Source: Tridacna crocea
Lineage: Eukaryota > Mollusca > Bivalvia > Cardiida > Cardiidae
NCBI GenBank assembly: GCA_943736015.1
Contig: OX031066.1
Coordinates: forward strand, 8,064,245-8,128,244
Reading direction: 5' to 3'
DNA: 64,000 nucleotides
How positions within the stretch are numbered: the stretch's first letter is position 1; every line of letters begins with the position of its first letter. Below, piece by piece: positions 21,900 through 33,734 of the stretch. Made by a program: the position numbers and the translations under genes. The notes below the pieces were generated by a model that was not told the DNA's origin, ran no database searches, and saw nothing but the letters and a program-made list of their open reading frames with translations.

Positions 21900-23870
21900 T
21901 GTTGAAAGCCATTTATAATTCAAATGAGTTCAATTTTTGTGAATGTTGATGGTATTTTGACTTGGATACAAGCTTTGATCTAAACAGGCCTGTTAATGTT
22001 GAATGCCCAAACGTACTTTGTGCATTAACTTCAGTAGCATAGTAATGTCGAGGTACAGACTAGCCTATTCTTGTAAATTTTTTATACGTCTTTGCTGTGG
22101 CCATTGGTCATAATAGTTGGCTTCGTTATACGCAAAAAATCTTCTGAGACGTCGATATAAATCTATGATATAAAAATCTTTGTATTCTGGTACAGCGTTT
22201 AGTATCAGTAGTTAAGGAAAAAGAGTATGATGAAACTGAATACTGAACATGCTGAAGAAAAAGTAAAGATTCTTCCAGAATACCTGATATTCTAAACAAC
22301 CGAGTAAGTTGAATTTAAAAGCCGTAATACATTTAAAGCTAAACTTTATCTTGACAGCAAAACGGAAGCGCCAACAAAGAGATTTTTTTTATGTTTCTTG
22401 GCATTTAAAGAGAGACTGACATTCTGGAACAAGATCAAATTTCAAGGATGTTCTAGCGTATACAGTCTCCTCAAAGCACAACAGTGGACACAAATAACTA
22501 AGAAGTTTGACGAAAAAATCCAGTCAATTGTGCTTTTCAATACTTATATTTTACTTCACACCCATTTAATAACCCTTTCCGAGAAAATGGTCCAGACATC
22601 AAATCTAGAAATCTAGATTAACTCTCTTTCCCCCCCCCCCTCCCTTATTGCAGGATTACAAATTAGACCTTATTGCAGGATTACAAATTAGATGAATTGA
22701 TATTACTAGAACAAACTGATTTCAGACCGACTCATTAGAAGCCCCCGCCGAGACCAGAAAACTCGGGGTCAAGTAATGGTAATTGGCTAAAACCACGGCT
22801 CCGTTAATCCATTAGTGTTCAATCACGGCTTTTTGTAAGCAACAGCTGTAGATAGCGATTTGAAAATACCATGGAAAAAGGATCGACTGTTCGTCTCAGG
22901 CGATTCCTCTTTTTCCCTTCGCGTTTTGCAAATTATATTATAGGTATTTCCTATTCATTAAACCTTTCTTCTTTGTACCACGCGAAGCTTCTTCGTTCTC
23001 GGTATGTCCATAAAACGGTCTATAGGGTGACGGTTTAGCAGAATCGATATTTTTTCCCTAAAATGGCATCAATGACATTAATTAGCCAGTTGATTAATTT
23101 ACTTTATGTTCTACACTGACAGTCTGCCATAAAAAGAAAGCACCACTTAAACTGTTTCTCCATAATAATTTTATTTCACTCATTCTATTGGGTGCTAGAT
23201 GAAGGAAAAAGAGGCTTAGTTTTAAGGGTATGGGGCCTGCATTCTTTGGCATGCATGTTCGTTCCTTGCTGATCCTGGCTGAAGAGTCCATACGAAAGTC
23301 ACTTTGTACCCTGCCAATTTAAATATAGACGACCACAGAGTGGTGCAACTGCAGTAGCCATTAGTTGAAAAGGGCAATATAAATACTATCAAGTCTTAAC
23401 AATTTCATCGTACATCAAAAAGAGACAATGCATTTTTGTCAAAAATGGTAAAAAAAGGTGATTTAAGAGAGACATTCAAAAAATTAAAAGCCCATTCCAA
23501 TTTTTTCATTAAATTAATACTGCGTAAGATTTTGTCAAAGAGTATATATATGAATATAAAATATCTGTCAAGTGGCAGTAAAATGAAATTGTCTTCTCAC
23601 ATGTTGTTATTATAACAGTTTAGATATTTTTTCCACAACTAGCTTCTATTACGGAAGTCAAAACGTGAATTCAAAAAAGGATCTTTTTTTAAAAAACTGC
23701 ACTTTAGGTAAAAAAAAGTGAATAAATGAATAAATAACTTTGAAAACAAAATTAATATTGTGTTTTTTTTTTGTGTGTGTGTTTGTTTTTCTGTTAGATT
23801 TCTAATATGTTTTACCTTGTAAATGATATCTTACTTTGTATATGATGGGGAGGCCATTATATTGTGCTTG
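21900..23870. other. No recognised feature
   Basis: About 2 kb without a convincing gene. It contains a 27 base direct duplication around TTGCAGGATTACAAATTAGA (22,650-22,695) and a poly-C run near 22,631. No repeat family known from elsewhere in the window was seen. Confidence 0.4.
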
Positions 23871-23881
23871 GCATCATAAGG

Positions 23882-24095
23882 CTAATCATAACAATATTTA
23901 ACGCCGTTTTCTGCGTCAATGATATTGTTTCCATCGAGCTCTTTATACATGTTTTCTTGTGTAAGAGCCAGGAAAAACAACTTGTCCGATGACAACTTTG
24001 CCATCGTCTCCAAGTACTGTTGCTGTCTAACTTCGGGACATCTGGACACAATTTTAACTCCATAGTCGACAGTCCTCGCATGACCCTTTTGGCAA
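23882..24095 (-). CDS. Candidate terminal exon, VWA-like C-terminal end
   Basis: Read on the minus strand, an exon would start after CTTCCTAACCTTTAG (a plausible splice acceptor) and end at a TAG at 23,882-23,884. The ~67 codon frame has no methionine start and a normal amino-acid mix. It contains DYGVKIVSRCPEVRQQ, then YLETMAKLSSDKLFFLALT and ENMYKELDG. Gly-Val-Lys-Ile-Val, a QxxLExxA-like helix and a Phe-Phe strand followed by a helix resemble the last strand and helix of von Willebrand factor A domains. The assignment comes from memory of the family. It could also be a fragment of another protein or a pseudogene. No upstream exon was identified. Confidence 0.35.
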
Positions 24096-24404
24096 TCTAA
24101 AGGTTAGGAAGACTATGAAACATAAATCCCAATTAAGAACGCAGACTGCATTTACTGGAGGTTTTAAGAATAATGGACGTTCTCCACTAATTGTCACGCA
24201 GGTAATTACATTTTGATTTATAGGCAGAGGGATATATTCCTTCACTGTCTTTAAGATCATGACTTCTAATAGAACTCTATTGATTGAATATTCTATTCAT
24301 TCTTATCCATTCACGTAAACACTACTTTGTCTTTGAACATGGACATGCTGACCGCATGGTGTAACATTTGGCTTGCAACACGCGAACATGGACATACGGA
24401 CATT

Positions 24405-24610
24405 TGCGTTAAGTGTCGTCTCGGAACAGCCTGCGCAGTCCGCGCAGGCTGATCCGAGACGATACTTTACGACTACATAAGATTTTGTGCTACAGTAGAC
24501 TTGCGCAAAACAGATAAAATACATAAAAAACGGAAAATGTCGTTTCGGATTAGCCTGCGCGGACTGCACAGGCCGATCCAGAATGGCACTTTTTACGCAG
24601 ATGTCCAAAT
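24405..24610. repeat. Two family D palindromes
   Basis: GTGTCGTCTCGGAACAGCCT with its mirror AGGCTGATCCGAGACGATAC (about 24,411-24,470), and GTCGTTTCGGATTAGCCTGC with GGCCGATCCAGAATGGCAC (24,540-24,595). The first is near perfect, the second decayed. Confidence 0.8.
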
Positions 24611-24614
24611 GCCC

Positions 24615-26300
24615 CTTTTTGCGTGTTGCATGTCAATTATACGAGCCAGGTTCTGTAAAAAGAGTTTTTATTTCAACTACAAACACAGTATATAAACGAA
24701 CTGTACCCAAACCGGATCTTGCGAGTAAATTCCATCAATCGATTGATGAAAACAGATAGGTGCCTTTGAATAATTGAGATCGACAGGTTGTTGTGACTTT
24801 CACACAACTTGTAAACATTTGCATCATTGAATGAAATAATGTATCTTTCAAATAAATACACCATTTACCATCTTTGGCCGTGTAATTGCTGATAAAGTGC
24901 AATACTCGTCTCCACTTCTTATGCTCACTACTATACATGCTGTTTTCACAAGGCAATTTATGTATAATTCCGTCTATTTATCCGATAGCCATTTGTAAAG
25001 TTTTGTTTCTAAATGTATGCTCTTCACAAAACAGCCAATATATGCCAACAAAATTTGTTAAAATTACCTAAAACTGTATGGAAATTCTGCATGGCGAACG
25101 ATTTGATACTGTTCCCTTCTTGCAAATATCAAGTAAATGATCTGTACATTACTTGCGAGTCGGCTGAACGAATTCTTGCGAGTACCATACGGGGATTTCC
25201 ATTGCTTTATACCTTCACAAGAGCGAAGCATCCATTACGCATGTTACTAGAGTACTCAATACAAACTTTGTTTCGCAATTTATTCCTTCATTGTCATTTC
25301 AATGCAGTTGAACTGAAGAATCTTTGAAATTTTTGTGGCAAAAAGGTGGAACTCCTCGTTACAAGCAATTTCAACCTTTGCCACAACACTTTGTATGCTG
25401 TATAAAATCTAATATACATATCACAAGTAAAAAATATTAGCTGTGATTATATGTGAATCATTTCTAAGTATAAGTTCAAAATGACACGAATTTGTCTCAT
25501 TGCCAAAAAAATAACATGAGCTTCGCACAGCAGTGCATATACGCCAAAAGGGGCTTGACAGTGAAATGGGTTAAAATCTAGAACCCTACAGAGATCCAAA
25601 TTTGAAAAGTCACATGCAAAACCAAACATCATAGAGATTCATTGTACTAAGTTTCATATCATTCCGATGGAAACTGTGGGTGCATACAAAAAATGCTAAC
25701 GGTGACCGACCGTGGCCATAACATAAAACGACCCTTCCATCGTATAAAAAAAATCAAAGTGCTGTCAGCACTGTAATCGGTCGACACTGAATAATCTCTA
25801 ACCTACCCATTCGACCCCTCGTCTACCCACCATGTGACAACCTTATCCTCGTACCAACACATATGAAATACGCTATTTTATATTATAAAAGTGGAACAAT
25901 GATTTTGTTCTTTTGTCATTATCAGTGCCATTTCTGAACACCATTCGTTGTATGTTTTGTTGAAGGATTACGTGTCACAAGGACTATGTGTCACATTTTA
26001 TTTGCGTCTTTAGTTCATGCAGAGTGTACTGCACAACTCTTTTATTACAGCAGGGTATGGGTGGAGCTGTATTTTATTTCCATAAGTTAGTGTTGAAATC
26101 GGTGATCAAGGCCGACCAGAATAACAGACAATATCAAATATGAAACACGGGGAGATATGTAACAGCTGCGACAGGTCATTGAACATCTATTCTTGTGGCT
26201 GTAAACAGTCACTGAAGATCAGGTTTTTAAGAGAAAAGCAGCCAAACATAATAGTACAAAAAGACTCAGTTTTATTCTGCTTCCATTTCATGTGTTACAG
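24615..26300. other. No recognised gene; one LT2-like hairpin remnant
   Basis: An LT2-type core remnant lies at 25,331-25,392 (GGCAAAAAGGTGGAACTCCT with AGGCAATTTC-like mirror CAATTTCAACCTTTGCCACA). A 104 codon frame at 25,013-25,327 matches nothing recognised and lacks supporting signals. Confidence 0.4.
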
Positions 26301-26301
26301 G

Positions 26302-26640
26302 TGGCCCTTCAGATTTTGGGACAAAAATTTTACAAAAATACAAAAAAAAATCTTTATACTCCCAAAGCCGTATAATTTTCGTTCATTAAACCCCAGTAGT
26401 CGAAAACCATCCGACAACAAGAGAAATAAGAGATTTGCCACAGCCCAGGTCGACACCGACGGGACACACTGTCTATTTTTACAGTTTGCTCATTTACATA
26501 CACAGACGAAGCTTCAAACATAGCGTCCGAAGAAGACATTATGGAAAATAAATACATGTTTCTTATGGAATTTAAGCGTCATTAGTCACATGCCAGTCAC
26601 TTATTTATAATTAACATTCCCACAATGCTTTTTTCTTTTG
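26302..26640. repeat. Dispersed repeat, copy 2 (partner at 8.3 kb)
   Basis: Same strand as copy 1, with shared blocks CCGACAACAAGAGAAAT-like and GCGTCCGAAGAAGACATTAT. Similarity resumes at 26,775-26,840 (TGTGTGATGTGAAAAATCTA). A poly-G run follows at 26,640. Confidence 0.75.
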
Positions 26641-27162
26641 GGGGGGGGGGGGGGCGCGAAATCTTAAAATAGCCTAATGGGCAACGTAGCCTTTTAGGGA
26701 ATACCACCAATTTTTTTGTAATATTATGATTCTTAATTATTGATAATTTGTATTGTTTTTTCATATAAATTTCAGTGATATATATATATATTCTTTAACT
26801 TTGTGTGATGTGAAAAATCTATATACCCACATTTAAGGAACAGAAAGAATTCATGCAATAAAATTTCACAATTTGTATTCATCTGCTAATAGATAAAAAG
26901 AGGGATTCATCTGCTGATAGATAAAAAGAGGAATTACCTTTTCCTGATACGGCATCTTGGACTCATCCAATTTGGGAGAATTTAGGGGAAAATTTACAGA
27001 TCTGCTTAATAAAAGTATAATTTTGAAAAAGAATAGAAAATGTTACGAGAAAGGAAGAAATTGTTCGTTGAGTGTAATTTCTTCTCAAATTCTTACAATA
27101 TTTTCTTAAGTGATTGACTGATGACTCATTTCTATAAGGAATAGGAATAACCACTATAAAAC

Positions 27163-27481
27163 AGTATTTCGCATAAAACATTCAGATTCTTCAAGGAACT
27201 TGTAAACATCCCTAAATGTTTGTCTTTCTTTATGGGGCTTTTTTAAAATGGTGACACATAAACAAGCCTTGAAACTCACTGTCTTAGTATCATCATTAGG
27301 TAGCAGAGGCCTGTTACATAGCTTCAAATCTTTTTGAATACTTTTTAAGTTTTTTTTTATATGAAATTGTTTCTTTTCTTTGTGAGTCAAATTCTGAAAT
27401 TTCGATCTTGAGGTTTTTCCGTTATGGATTTCCAAATTATGATTTATTATATCACCAAAGCTTGTGGCTGACAGTTTACTG
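27163..27481 (-). CDS. Candidate exon, unrecognised protein
   Basis: After a possible acceptor (ATGCCTTTACAG) the minus strand is open for about 105 codons to a TAG at 27,163. The product is rich in Lys, Asn and Phe with normal complexity, for example KFQNLTHKEKKQFHIKKN, then KACLCVTILKKPHKERQTF and YKFLEESECF. I do not recognise a family. The length of open frame in A/T-rich DNA and the lack of repeat similarity make it a weak host-exon candidate. It has no obvious ATG, so it would be an internal or last exon. Confidence 0.28.
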
Positions 27482-27489
27482 TAAAGGCA

Positions 27490-28080
27490 TCTGAATTACT
27501 CCATTTTGTACATGAAAATGTACAGATTTATACCATCAGGCATCAGATTTTTATCCCAAGAACCGTACAGAATATTTGAAAAAACTCCCAAAACATCGTA
27601 CAGATAGATTTCGTAAACTCGCAAGTAAGGGTACGAATCACCAGCAAGAAACGTTCAGTTGACCTACTTTACATAGAGGCATTAATTCTTATTTTTTTAT
27701 GTTCAAAATCGAACTTTAAAATGCCTAATACCGCAAATGTCTTTTTTAATTAATTAATTGCACCGGTTCAAACTCAGAAAACGTGTTTCAGCCAGCCTTA
27801 ACATGATAAAAGCGATTTAAGATCGGGTCTACTGCAAATGACGCTGTAGCCTGCGATGAGTATTGAGAATTTCAATGTTTTAAAGCTAAGAATGATTATC
27901 TAGCAGTTTATGTATTAACAATACAGGTGTTGCATAAACTATACATAAAGATTCACATAGTTTACATTCAGCAGTATGAAAGACGCAACAATTTTTATCT
28001 CGGCTGTCTCTAATGCAAAGTGGACATCATTGAAATTTACTCACAATATCCGGTTCGGGTACAGTTCGTTTATATACTGT
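27490..28080. other. No recognised feature
   Basis: A/T-rich, no gene or repeat family seen. Confidence 0.4.
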
Positions 28081-28084
28081 GACA

Positions 28085-28150
28085 AAAGGTGTCGAAACGG
28101 GTCAGCTGATCGTGCAGGCTGACCTTAGCCGAAACTTTTTGTCATAGGTC
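28085..28150. repeat. Solo palindrome, family D (decayed)
   Basis: GGTGTCGAAACGGGTCAGCT and GCAGGCTGACCTTAGCCGAA form a shortened stem. Confidence 0.65.
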
Positions 28151-28783
28151 AAGTTTTTATACGTAAAAAAAACCCAAAAAACATTCTACCTAATGACAGT
28201 TGCTTATTAGACAAAAGAAATATTAATTGATTAGTAATTGTATGATATCTTGCTAACTATAATGCACCACGAAGATCCATAAAACCCCACTTTTTCAGCA
28301 CAGTGCTCATTTTCTTTGTCTTTTGCATCGTATTTTATGTATGTTGTTTCAGATCAACAGATCAACACCATAAGTATCAAACGGTTTTAAAACTTATCAG
28401 ACTTGGCTGTCGCATCAACACAATTTTAAACGGATATCGTTGTCTGCGCATGTCATATTCTTCGAAGATTCGACTGTCTTATATGACGCATCACTAGCCG
28501 CAAAAGCGGGCTGACTGTAATATTACACTCTATAAAGTAATAATGTAGAAAATAACTTTTATTAATACGTTTGAGGAGAAATAAGACCTGCTTTAGCTTC
28601 AGATTTCTCTAGACTACTGATCATAGCTGATTGAATTACACGAGGTCGTGTTTTATTGAGTAAACGTTTATTTTAGTTTGAAATTCAAAGTAACGGTTGT
28701 TGCGTAGGAAAGTGGTTCGGCTCTGTACCTATGATGCCCAAATTAGATGAGTATTTATAGAATGCCATCCAGCGGGAGATAAT

Positions 28784-29110
28784 GAAATGGGTATGAAAAG
28801 TAGGGGTTTAAGTGAAGAAAGAAATATGGCCGGTGAGTCCAAATCATGGAAAATAAAACTTGTTAATGCCATATATTCTTGTGTGGTGATTAGTTTTATG
28901 AATCTAGCGCACTCGTCTTTAACGTATCACACCCGGCTGCCGCAGTGGATCAATTTTAAATGGGTATGCAAAGTAAGAGTTTAAGTGAAGAAAAAATATG
29001 GCTAATACGTCCAAATCAGGGAAAATATCAGTTGTTAATGCAGTATTTATCCTTGCTTGGTGATCAGTCTGGTGCATCTAGCACACGGCCTTTAACACTT
29101 CACAGTAAGG
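28784..29110. repeat. Diverged tandem duplication, 173 bp unit
   Basis: ATGGGTATGAAAAGTAGGGG at 28,786 and ATGGGTATGCAAAGTAAGAG at 28,959 begin two units. They share AAGTGAAGAAA, ATATGGC, GTCCAAATCA and TCTAGC blocks in the same order. Divergence is substantial, so the event is old. Confidence 0.7.
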
Positions 29111-29369
29111 ACAAGTCATGTTGTATATCCGGGCAGTGTTGTTGCAAATCGAAGGACAAAGACGGCAATCTATATTGTCTTGTTTGTTACAACATATTCT
29201 GATCAAAGAGGCCTTGAAAATCATGTATCAACTACCTTTTTATAATACTAACCTAAATGTCCATCATGTTTTTATTTCCAGTTTTCTCGGGGTTCTTTTT
29301 TTTCTTTTCAAAAACTACCCACTGCATTTACAGAAGAGTTGTGTTTATAGGATAATAGATTGAAATCAA

Positions 29370-30335
29370 ATAAAGAGAGAGAGAGCAGAGACACTGAAGT
29401 CAAAGATTGCTTTTTTGTGCTAGTGACAAAGATTAATAGGACCAAAACCCTTACTCTTCCTGTATCCGGGTAGTTTTACTGACGGTCCAAAGTCTGACTT
29501 TTTCTCTACATGTATATTGATCTAGGAGCCAGCAAACGACGCGCTTGGTTGAACCAAAAACGTTATTCATGTACAAGAAACGTAAAAGAAAATATTAATG
29601 TTTTGCTGCAGTAGTAAACAAGGATAGTTCTATAAAAAAAAAAACATGCTTCATAATTCTGCTGCGTTATTGTGATTTATCTTTACCTCGGATAAATCTT
29701 GTGTACACAATTTAGAAATGTTAACTCTCTGTAAATATTTCGGCTGTTTCCATTATCAAGAAATTTAACGTGAAATTGGTGCCTTCTACATTTTGTGACT
29801 TTTTCATACCACCATTTTTTTTAATTGAAAAATCAATATTTACATAGATATTTTCATTTTCGTTCAGGTTTCTTTTATTGCAAAGCTTTATGTGGGAAAA
29901 AATGAATCATGCTTGAACTTTTCCATAAGTGGGATAATCGACCCTTTCGTTGATAAAATATAGGCAAAAGATCGAATTCCGAACATTTAGTTTTCGCAGT
30001 AGTCCGAGTCAAATGAAAAGGCGGGTCTGCGGAAAATGTTCTTGTATCATTAAATGCTGCAAAATATTAAATTCGTGACAAAAAAGCTGCCCTGAGACTC
30101 ATCACCGAAAAGATCTTGACCCACTGTTGAAGACAGCTACACACTTTTGGATTAGCTACTAGCACTGGACTTTCTAGGTTCGATTCCCGCAATGAACGAA
30201 GTAGAGCTACATCAATTTAAGGACCATGCCCCAAGTACCGACTTTTTCACCAGGAAGCAATCCTTATGAAAGATTGAAGGTGTAAGAGTTCGCTTCACAG
30301 TCCAGATTCAAATTTATCTGAGAGATTGACGTTCA
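29370..30335. other. No recognised gene; possible SINE B box
   Basis: Near 30,170-30,195 the sequence CTAGGTTCGATTCCCGC is an excellent match to a tRNA-type B box, but no matching cloverleaf was found. The rest shows nothing. Confidence 0.35.
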
Positions 30336-30336
30336 G

Positions 30337-30532
30337 GGTCTGTATTCACCAACCATTCTTAAGGACATTCTTTGTCTTACTCTTCAAGATTTTCTAGCTA
30401 TGAAAGAAACAGAACTTCTGATTGGCTAAACCATTTGGTTTAGCCAATCAGAAGTTCTGTTACTTTCACTATGACAATATTCTGAAGAATAAGACCAAGA
30501 ATGTTCTCAAATATGGTTGGTGAATACGGACC
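30337..30532. repeat. Fold-back MITE, family G, copy 2
   Basis: Left end GTCTGTATTCACCAACCATT and right end ATGGTTGGTGAATACGGACC are inverted repeats. The centre is CTGATTGGCTAAACCA / TGGTTTAGCCAATCAG. This is the better preserved of the two copies. Confidence 0.88.
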
Positions 30533-30684
30533 CAGGAAAAATGGTGTTTCATCCATCTCAGAAATGCATTATACCAAGCAAGGCGTCACACTATTCTGGA
30601 TCCATAGTTAATTTTGATTAACAACTGACTGAATCGTAAAGTAAATTTGTCCTCTGACTCTAAGAAAATATAAAGAGAGAAAAA

Positions 30685-30745
30685 GATTCGGTCGATAACA
30701 GCCTGTGCAGACTGCGCAAGCTGACATTATACTTTTTGCAGATGC
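30685..30745. repeat. Family D remnant
   Basis: ACAGCCTGTGCAGACTGCGC with AAGCTGACATTATACTTTTT; only one arm and part of the other remain. Confidence 0.5.
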
Positions 30746-30749
30746 CTTT

Positions 30750-32920
30750 AGCTCCCTTTTCAGAGAAAATTGTAAAATTCTGATTCGATAGATATTTAAA
30801 AAGAAACCGTCTGTTTACCTTTTTGAAACAAACACAGTTTTGGAATATTGGGTTAGAAACGAATTTCCAGTGTTTGGTGAAACTGGCCTCCTGATCACAA
30901 CACCAAATGGCAGGGAATCAATCGGCCTTTTGTCATAAAGAGTGTGTAGTAATTAGACGTTATTGAGTGGGCTCCTGGACCCTGAATGACCATCATAATT
31001 AAGTGAAGGTGAAAATGTAGGCTTCATTTATCGTTGATTAATTAATTCTGACCGAGACGGACATTGGTCTATCACATTATGACTATCAGAAATGGTCAGT
31101 TTAATGATGCTCAAGTGTTATGGTTTTCTATAACGTTTATTACTTGACCGGGTCACCAATAAAGGCATTTAAAACGAATAGCTTTCTTTTAGATGACATG
31201 AAATAACTTAGACTGGTCTTAGCCTTTTAATTAAAACAAAATCGTCAAGTAAAACTGCAAAACAACAACTCCGTATTTCAGGAGAAGGGCAAATAACAAC
31301 ACATATTTCTGTCACTATATGTGTACCTTGTTGTGTACCTTGTTTATTAGAATGACTTAAATGCAGGGCCTGAATGCCAGGCTAGAAATAACTTTGCTCA
31401 GTTTTGTTCAGCTAGGTTGGTTTTAAATCGTTACGAAAAAAAAAAAGAAATGTTTTATAAAGTGAAAAAGTCGAATGCATATTAAATTCAGTATTTGCCG
31501 AAATACTCTTTCGGAAACAAGTAAATACTAATTATCGAGCACGAGGCATTTTATCATTAAACTGTTATTAAGCACGTGAGACCATTTCAACACACAAAGC
31601 CAACTTTGTTCGCTGACAAATATGTTTAAAAACAACTGAAACGGAATTTCGTACATGGTTTTTCTTCGTCGTCATGTGGTCAGATATCGCTATCACAGCA
31701 ATAGTGTTAGGAATACAATCGGCCAAAATAATTTATGGAAATGAAGGTGATTGAAACCTATTCTCTTGGGTACATGCTGTATACAAAATTTGGCTTTCTA
31801 TTGACAGATATCATCAAACTCTATTGTCGTGTTACAAACATCTCTTCGTTAACGAACTTTTGTGTGTTATAATCATGTAATCTCGTGAGAGCACGGATGC
31901 TTGTATTACTGGGAATGCTAGCACTGAAGAAAACAAGATACAGCACTACTACCGGCCTGGTTCTAAATAAAACTTGCAAGCAATCCTATGAAATCGAAAT
32001 GCCTCAAGGAACCAAATTTCGATTCATATAAACTAAATATTAACTCATATAATCTAAGCTTTACATAGTAAGACACGATACAATTGGACATTGAGTAGAG
32101 CGGGCCAGGTTTGACCTACATGTATACAGACATGTAGGCTAATTTTGCCTCACGCTTGGAAATCACGTGTTTCTTAAAATTAGGATAGATCTAGAAATGT
32201 AAGAAGAATAACAAATCCTTAGGTGAAATACTCATATATACAGGTAAAGATATGCTGTCAATTAAACTTATTTTTGTTTATCCGTCAATGTTCATTATTT
32301 TCGCCTTGGATACGTTTGTCAGGAAATCTTGTGGGACACGACTTCTCAATTGTCAAATGTTTTATAACAACTGACATGTCCAAACAAATCAGCTCTTAAG
32401 CAGATTACAATACAGGTTTATGTTGTCGCTTGGTGATAATTGTTTGTATTTGTGTCTTTCCACCATCTCTCTCAAGGGTTGGAACTGAAAAACAATGGCT
32501 CGTTGTGTCTTCTTGCTTTCATCTGTTCTTAAGTGCCAGTTGTATCTTCTGGTATTTTAAAGTTTTATGTCGAGTTTACCTATCTTAGAAAATGTGTTGA
32601 ATATAAAAACATGTAGTTTCCACTGACAAATAATACTTTGAGTCTAATTTTACAATTACCTTAAAATGGCCTTTACGGTGGTCATTAGAGATGTGACAAA
32701 TGTCTGCTGTATTCTGCTTCGACAGATTATAATTTACGCAATTTGTGACAAAAATTGTCATCGGCCATATATATACAGATAATATTCAAAAGCTGAACTT
32801 AATAAACCATATCATCTATGAATGAATCATTGACGATATCAGAAAACCTACATTCTAATGATTCCAATGATTTATTCTTATTAGTATACACGGTTTACTT
32901 CATCGAAATGATATTAACCC
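30750..32920. other. No recognised feature
   Basis: Over 2 kb of A/T-rich sequence. No gene, no LT family copy and no notable palindrome was seen. Confidence 0.4.
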
Positions 32921-32924
32921 TTTA

Positions 32925-33142
32925 CTCAATAGATACTCGTTTCTACGCATTGCTTGTAAGAGCCTTTAGAAAACATTGTGGCAAAAGGTGAAATTGCTCG
33001 TGACGAGCAATTTCACCTTTTGTCACAATGTTTTCTATGCTATTAAAATGTGTTATATACCCATAAAAAACGGCTTCATTCTTGCTGTTATTTAGGGTGA
33101 ATTACAGATACCATAGAAATGCGTTATGGGGTAAAGGGTTGA
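32925..33142 (+). repeat. LT2 hairpin MITE, copy 1
   Basis: Starts TTAACCCTTTACTCAATAGA and ends GGGGTAAAGGGTT. The centre is a perfect stem, AGGTGAAATTGCTCG / CGAGCAATTTCACCT, inside GTGGCAAA / TTTGTCAC. The terminal sequence and architecture resemble LT1 but the body differs. Other copies are at 46.45 and 51.04 kb. Confidence 0.88.
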
Positions 33143-33493
33143 TAAGAATAATGCAGATAATTAACTATTGCATTGGATAAAAAAACTGGTCATTTGTTCT
33201 ATCTACGCTAGTATGTATACTGAAATCACGGGAAGGTTTTAGCCTACATTTGCCTCTTAACTCATATTTTAAAGCAAAATATCTAAACAAAATGCCCACT
33301 CACCTTCATCCTTTTTTCAAGATAACGTTGATGTATAATAGACTGGAAAAATGCATCTTGTAATTAAGCGGCTTTGGGTCCAAAGCATAGATCCGCTTAA
33401 CTTACTGGTGTTAGATGGATATCAGTAACATGGAAAAAATGAAAGTCAGACATTAAAAGCGTCCGTGAGTTCTTTTATCTGTAAACTTGTACT

Positions 33494-33733
33494 TTAACCC
33501 CTTATCTCACAGCAAAATTTTAGACCTACCCAAATTGGAAGCATTTGCAGACGACAATTTCAAAGCAGCTCCAATGGTACAATTTTGCTTCGATAGGGTA
33601 GAAAACTTTGTTGGAAAAGGAGAAAATGCTGGTTACCAGCATTTTCTCCTTTTCCCACAATGTTTTCAAAAATGTTTTCAAAAGGCCTCTTCCTCAGGGG
33701 TGTTAAAAGTCGTAACTGTGTAGTAAAGAGTTC
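33494..33733 (-). repeat. LT1 hairpin MITE, reverse
   Basis: TTAACCCCTTATCTCACAGC at the left, perfect centre GAAAATGCTGGTTACCAGCA, and CTGTGTAGTAAAGAGTT at the right. A short duplication of AAAATGTTTTCAAAA lies after the hairpin. Confidence 0.85.
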
Positions 33734-33734
33734 A

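Noticed and set aside
25013-25327. 104-codon open frame
   Set aside because: No recognisable domain, no splice or promoter support, and A/T-rich surroundings; length alone is not sufficient.
30160-30240. tRNA gene suggested by GGTTCGATTCCCGC
   Set aside because: No acceptor, D or anticodon stem could be paired around it; kept only as a possible SINE box.
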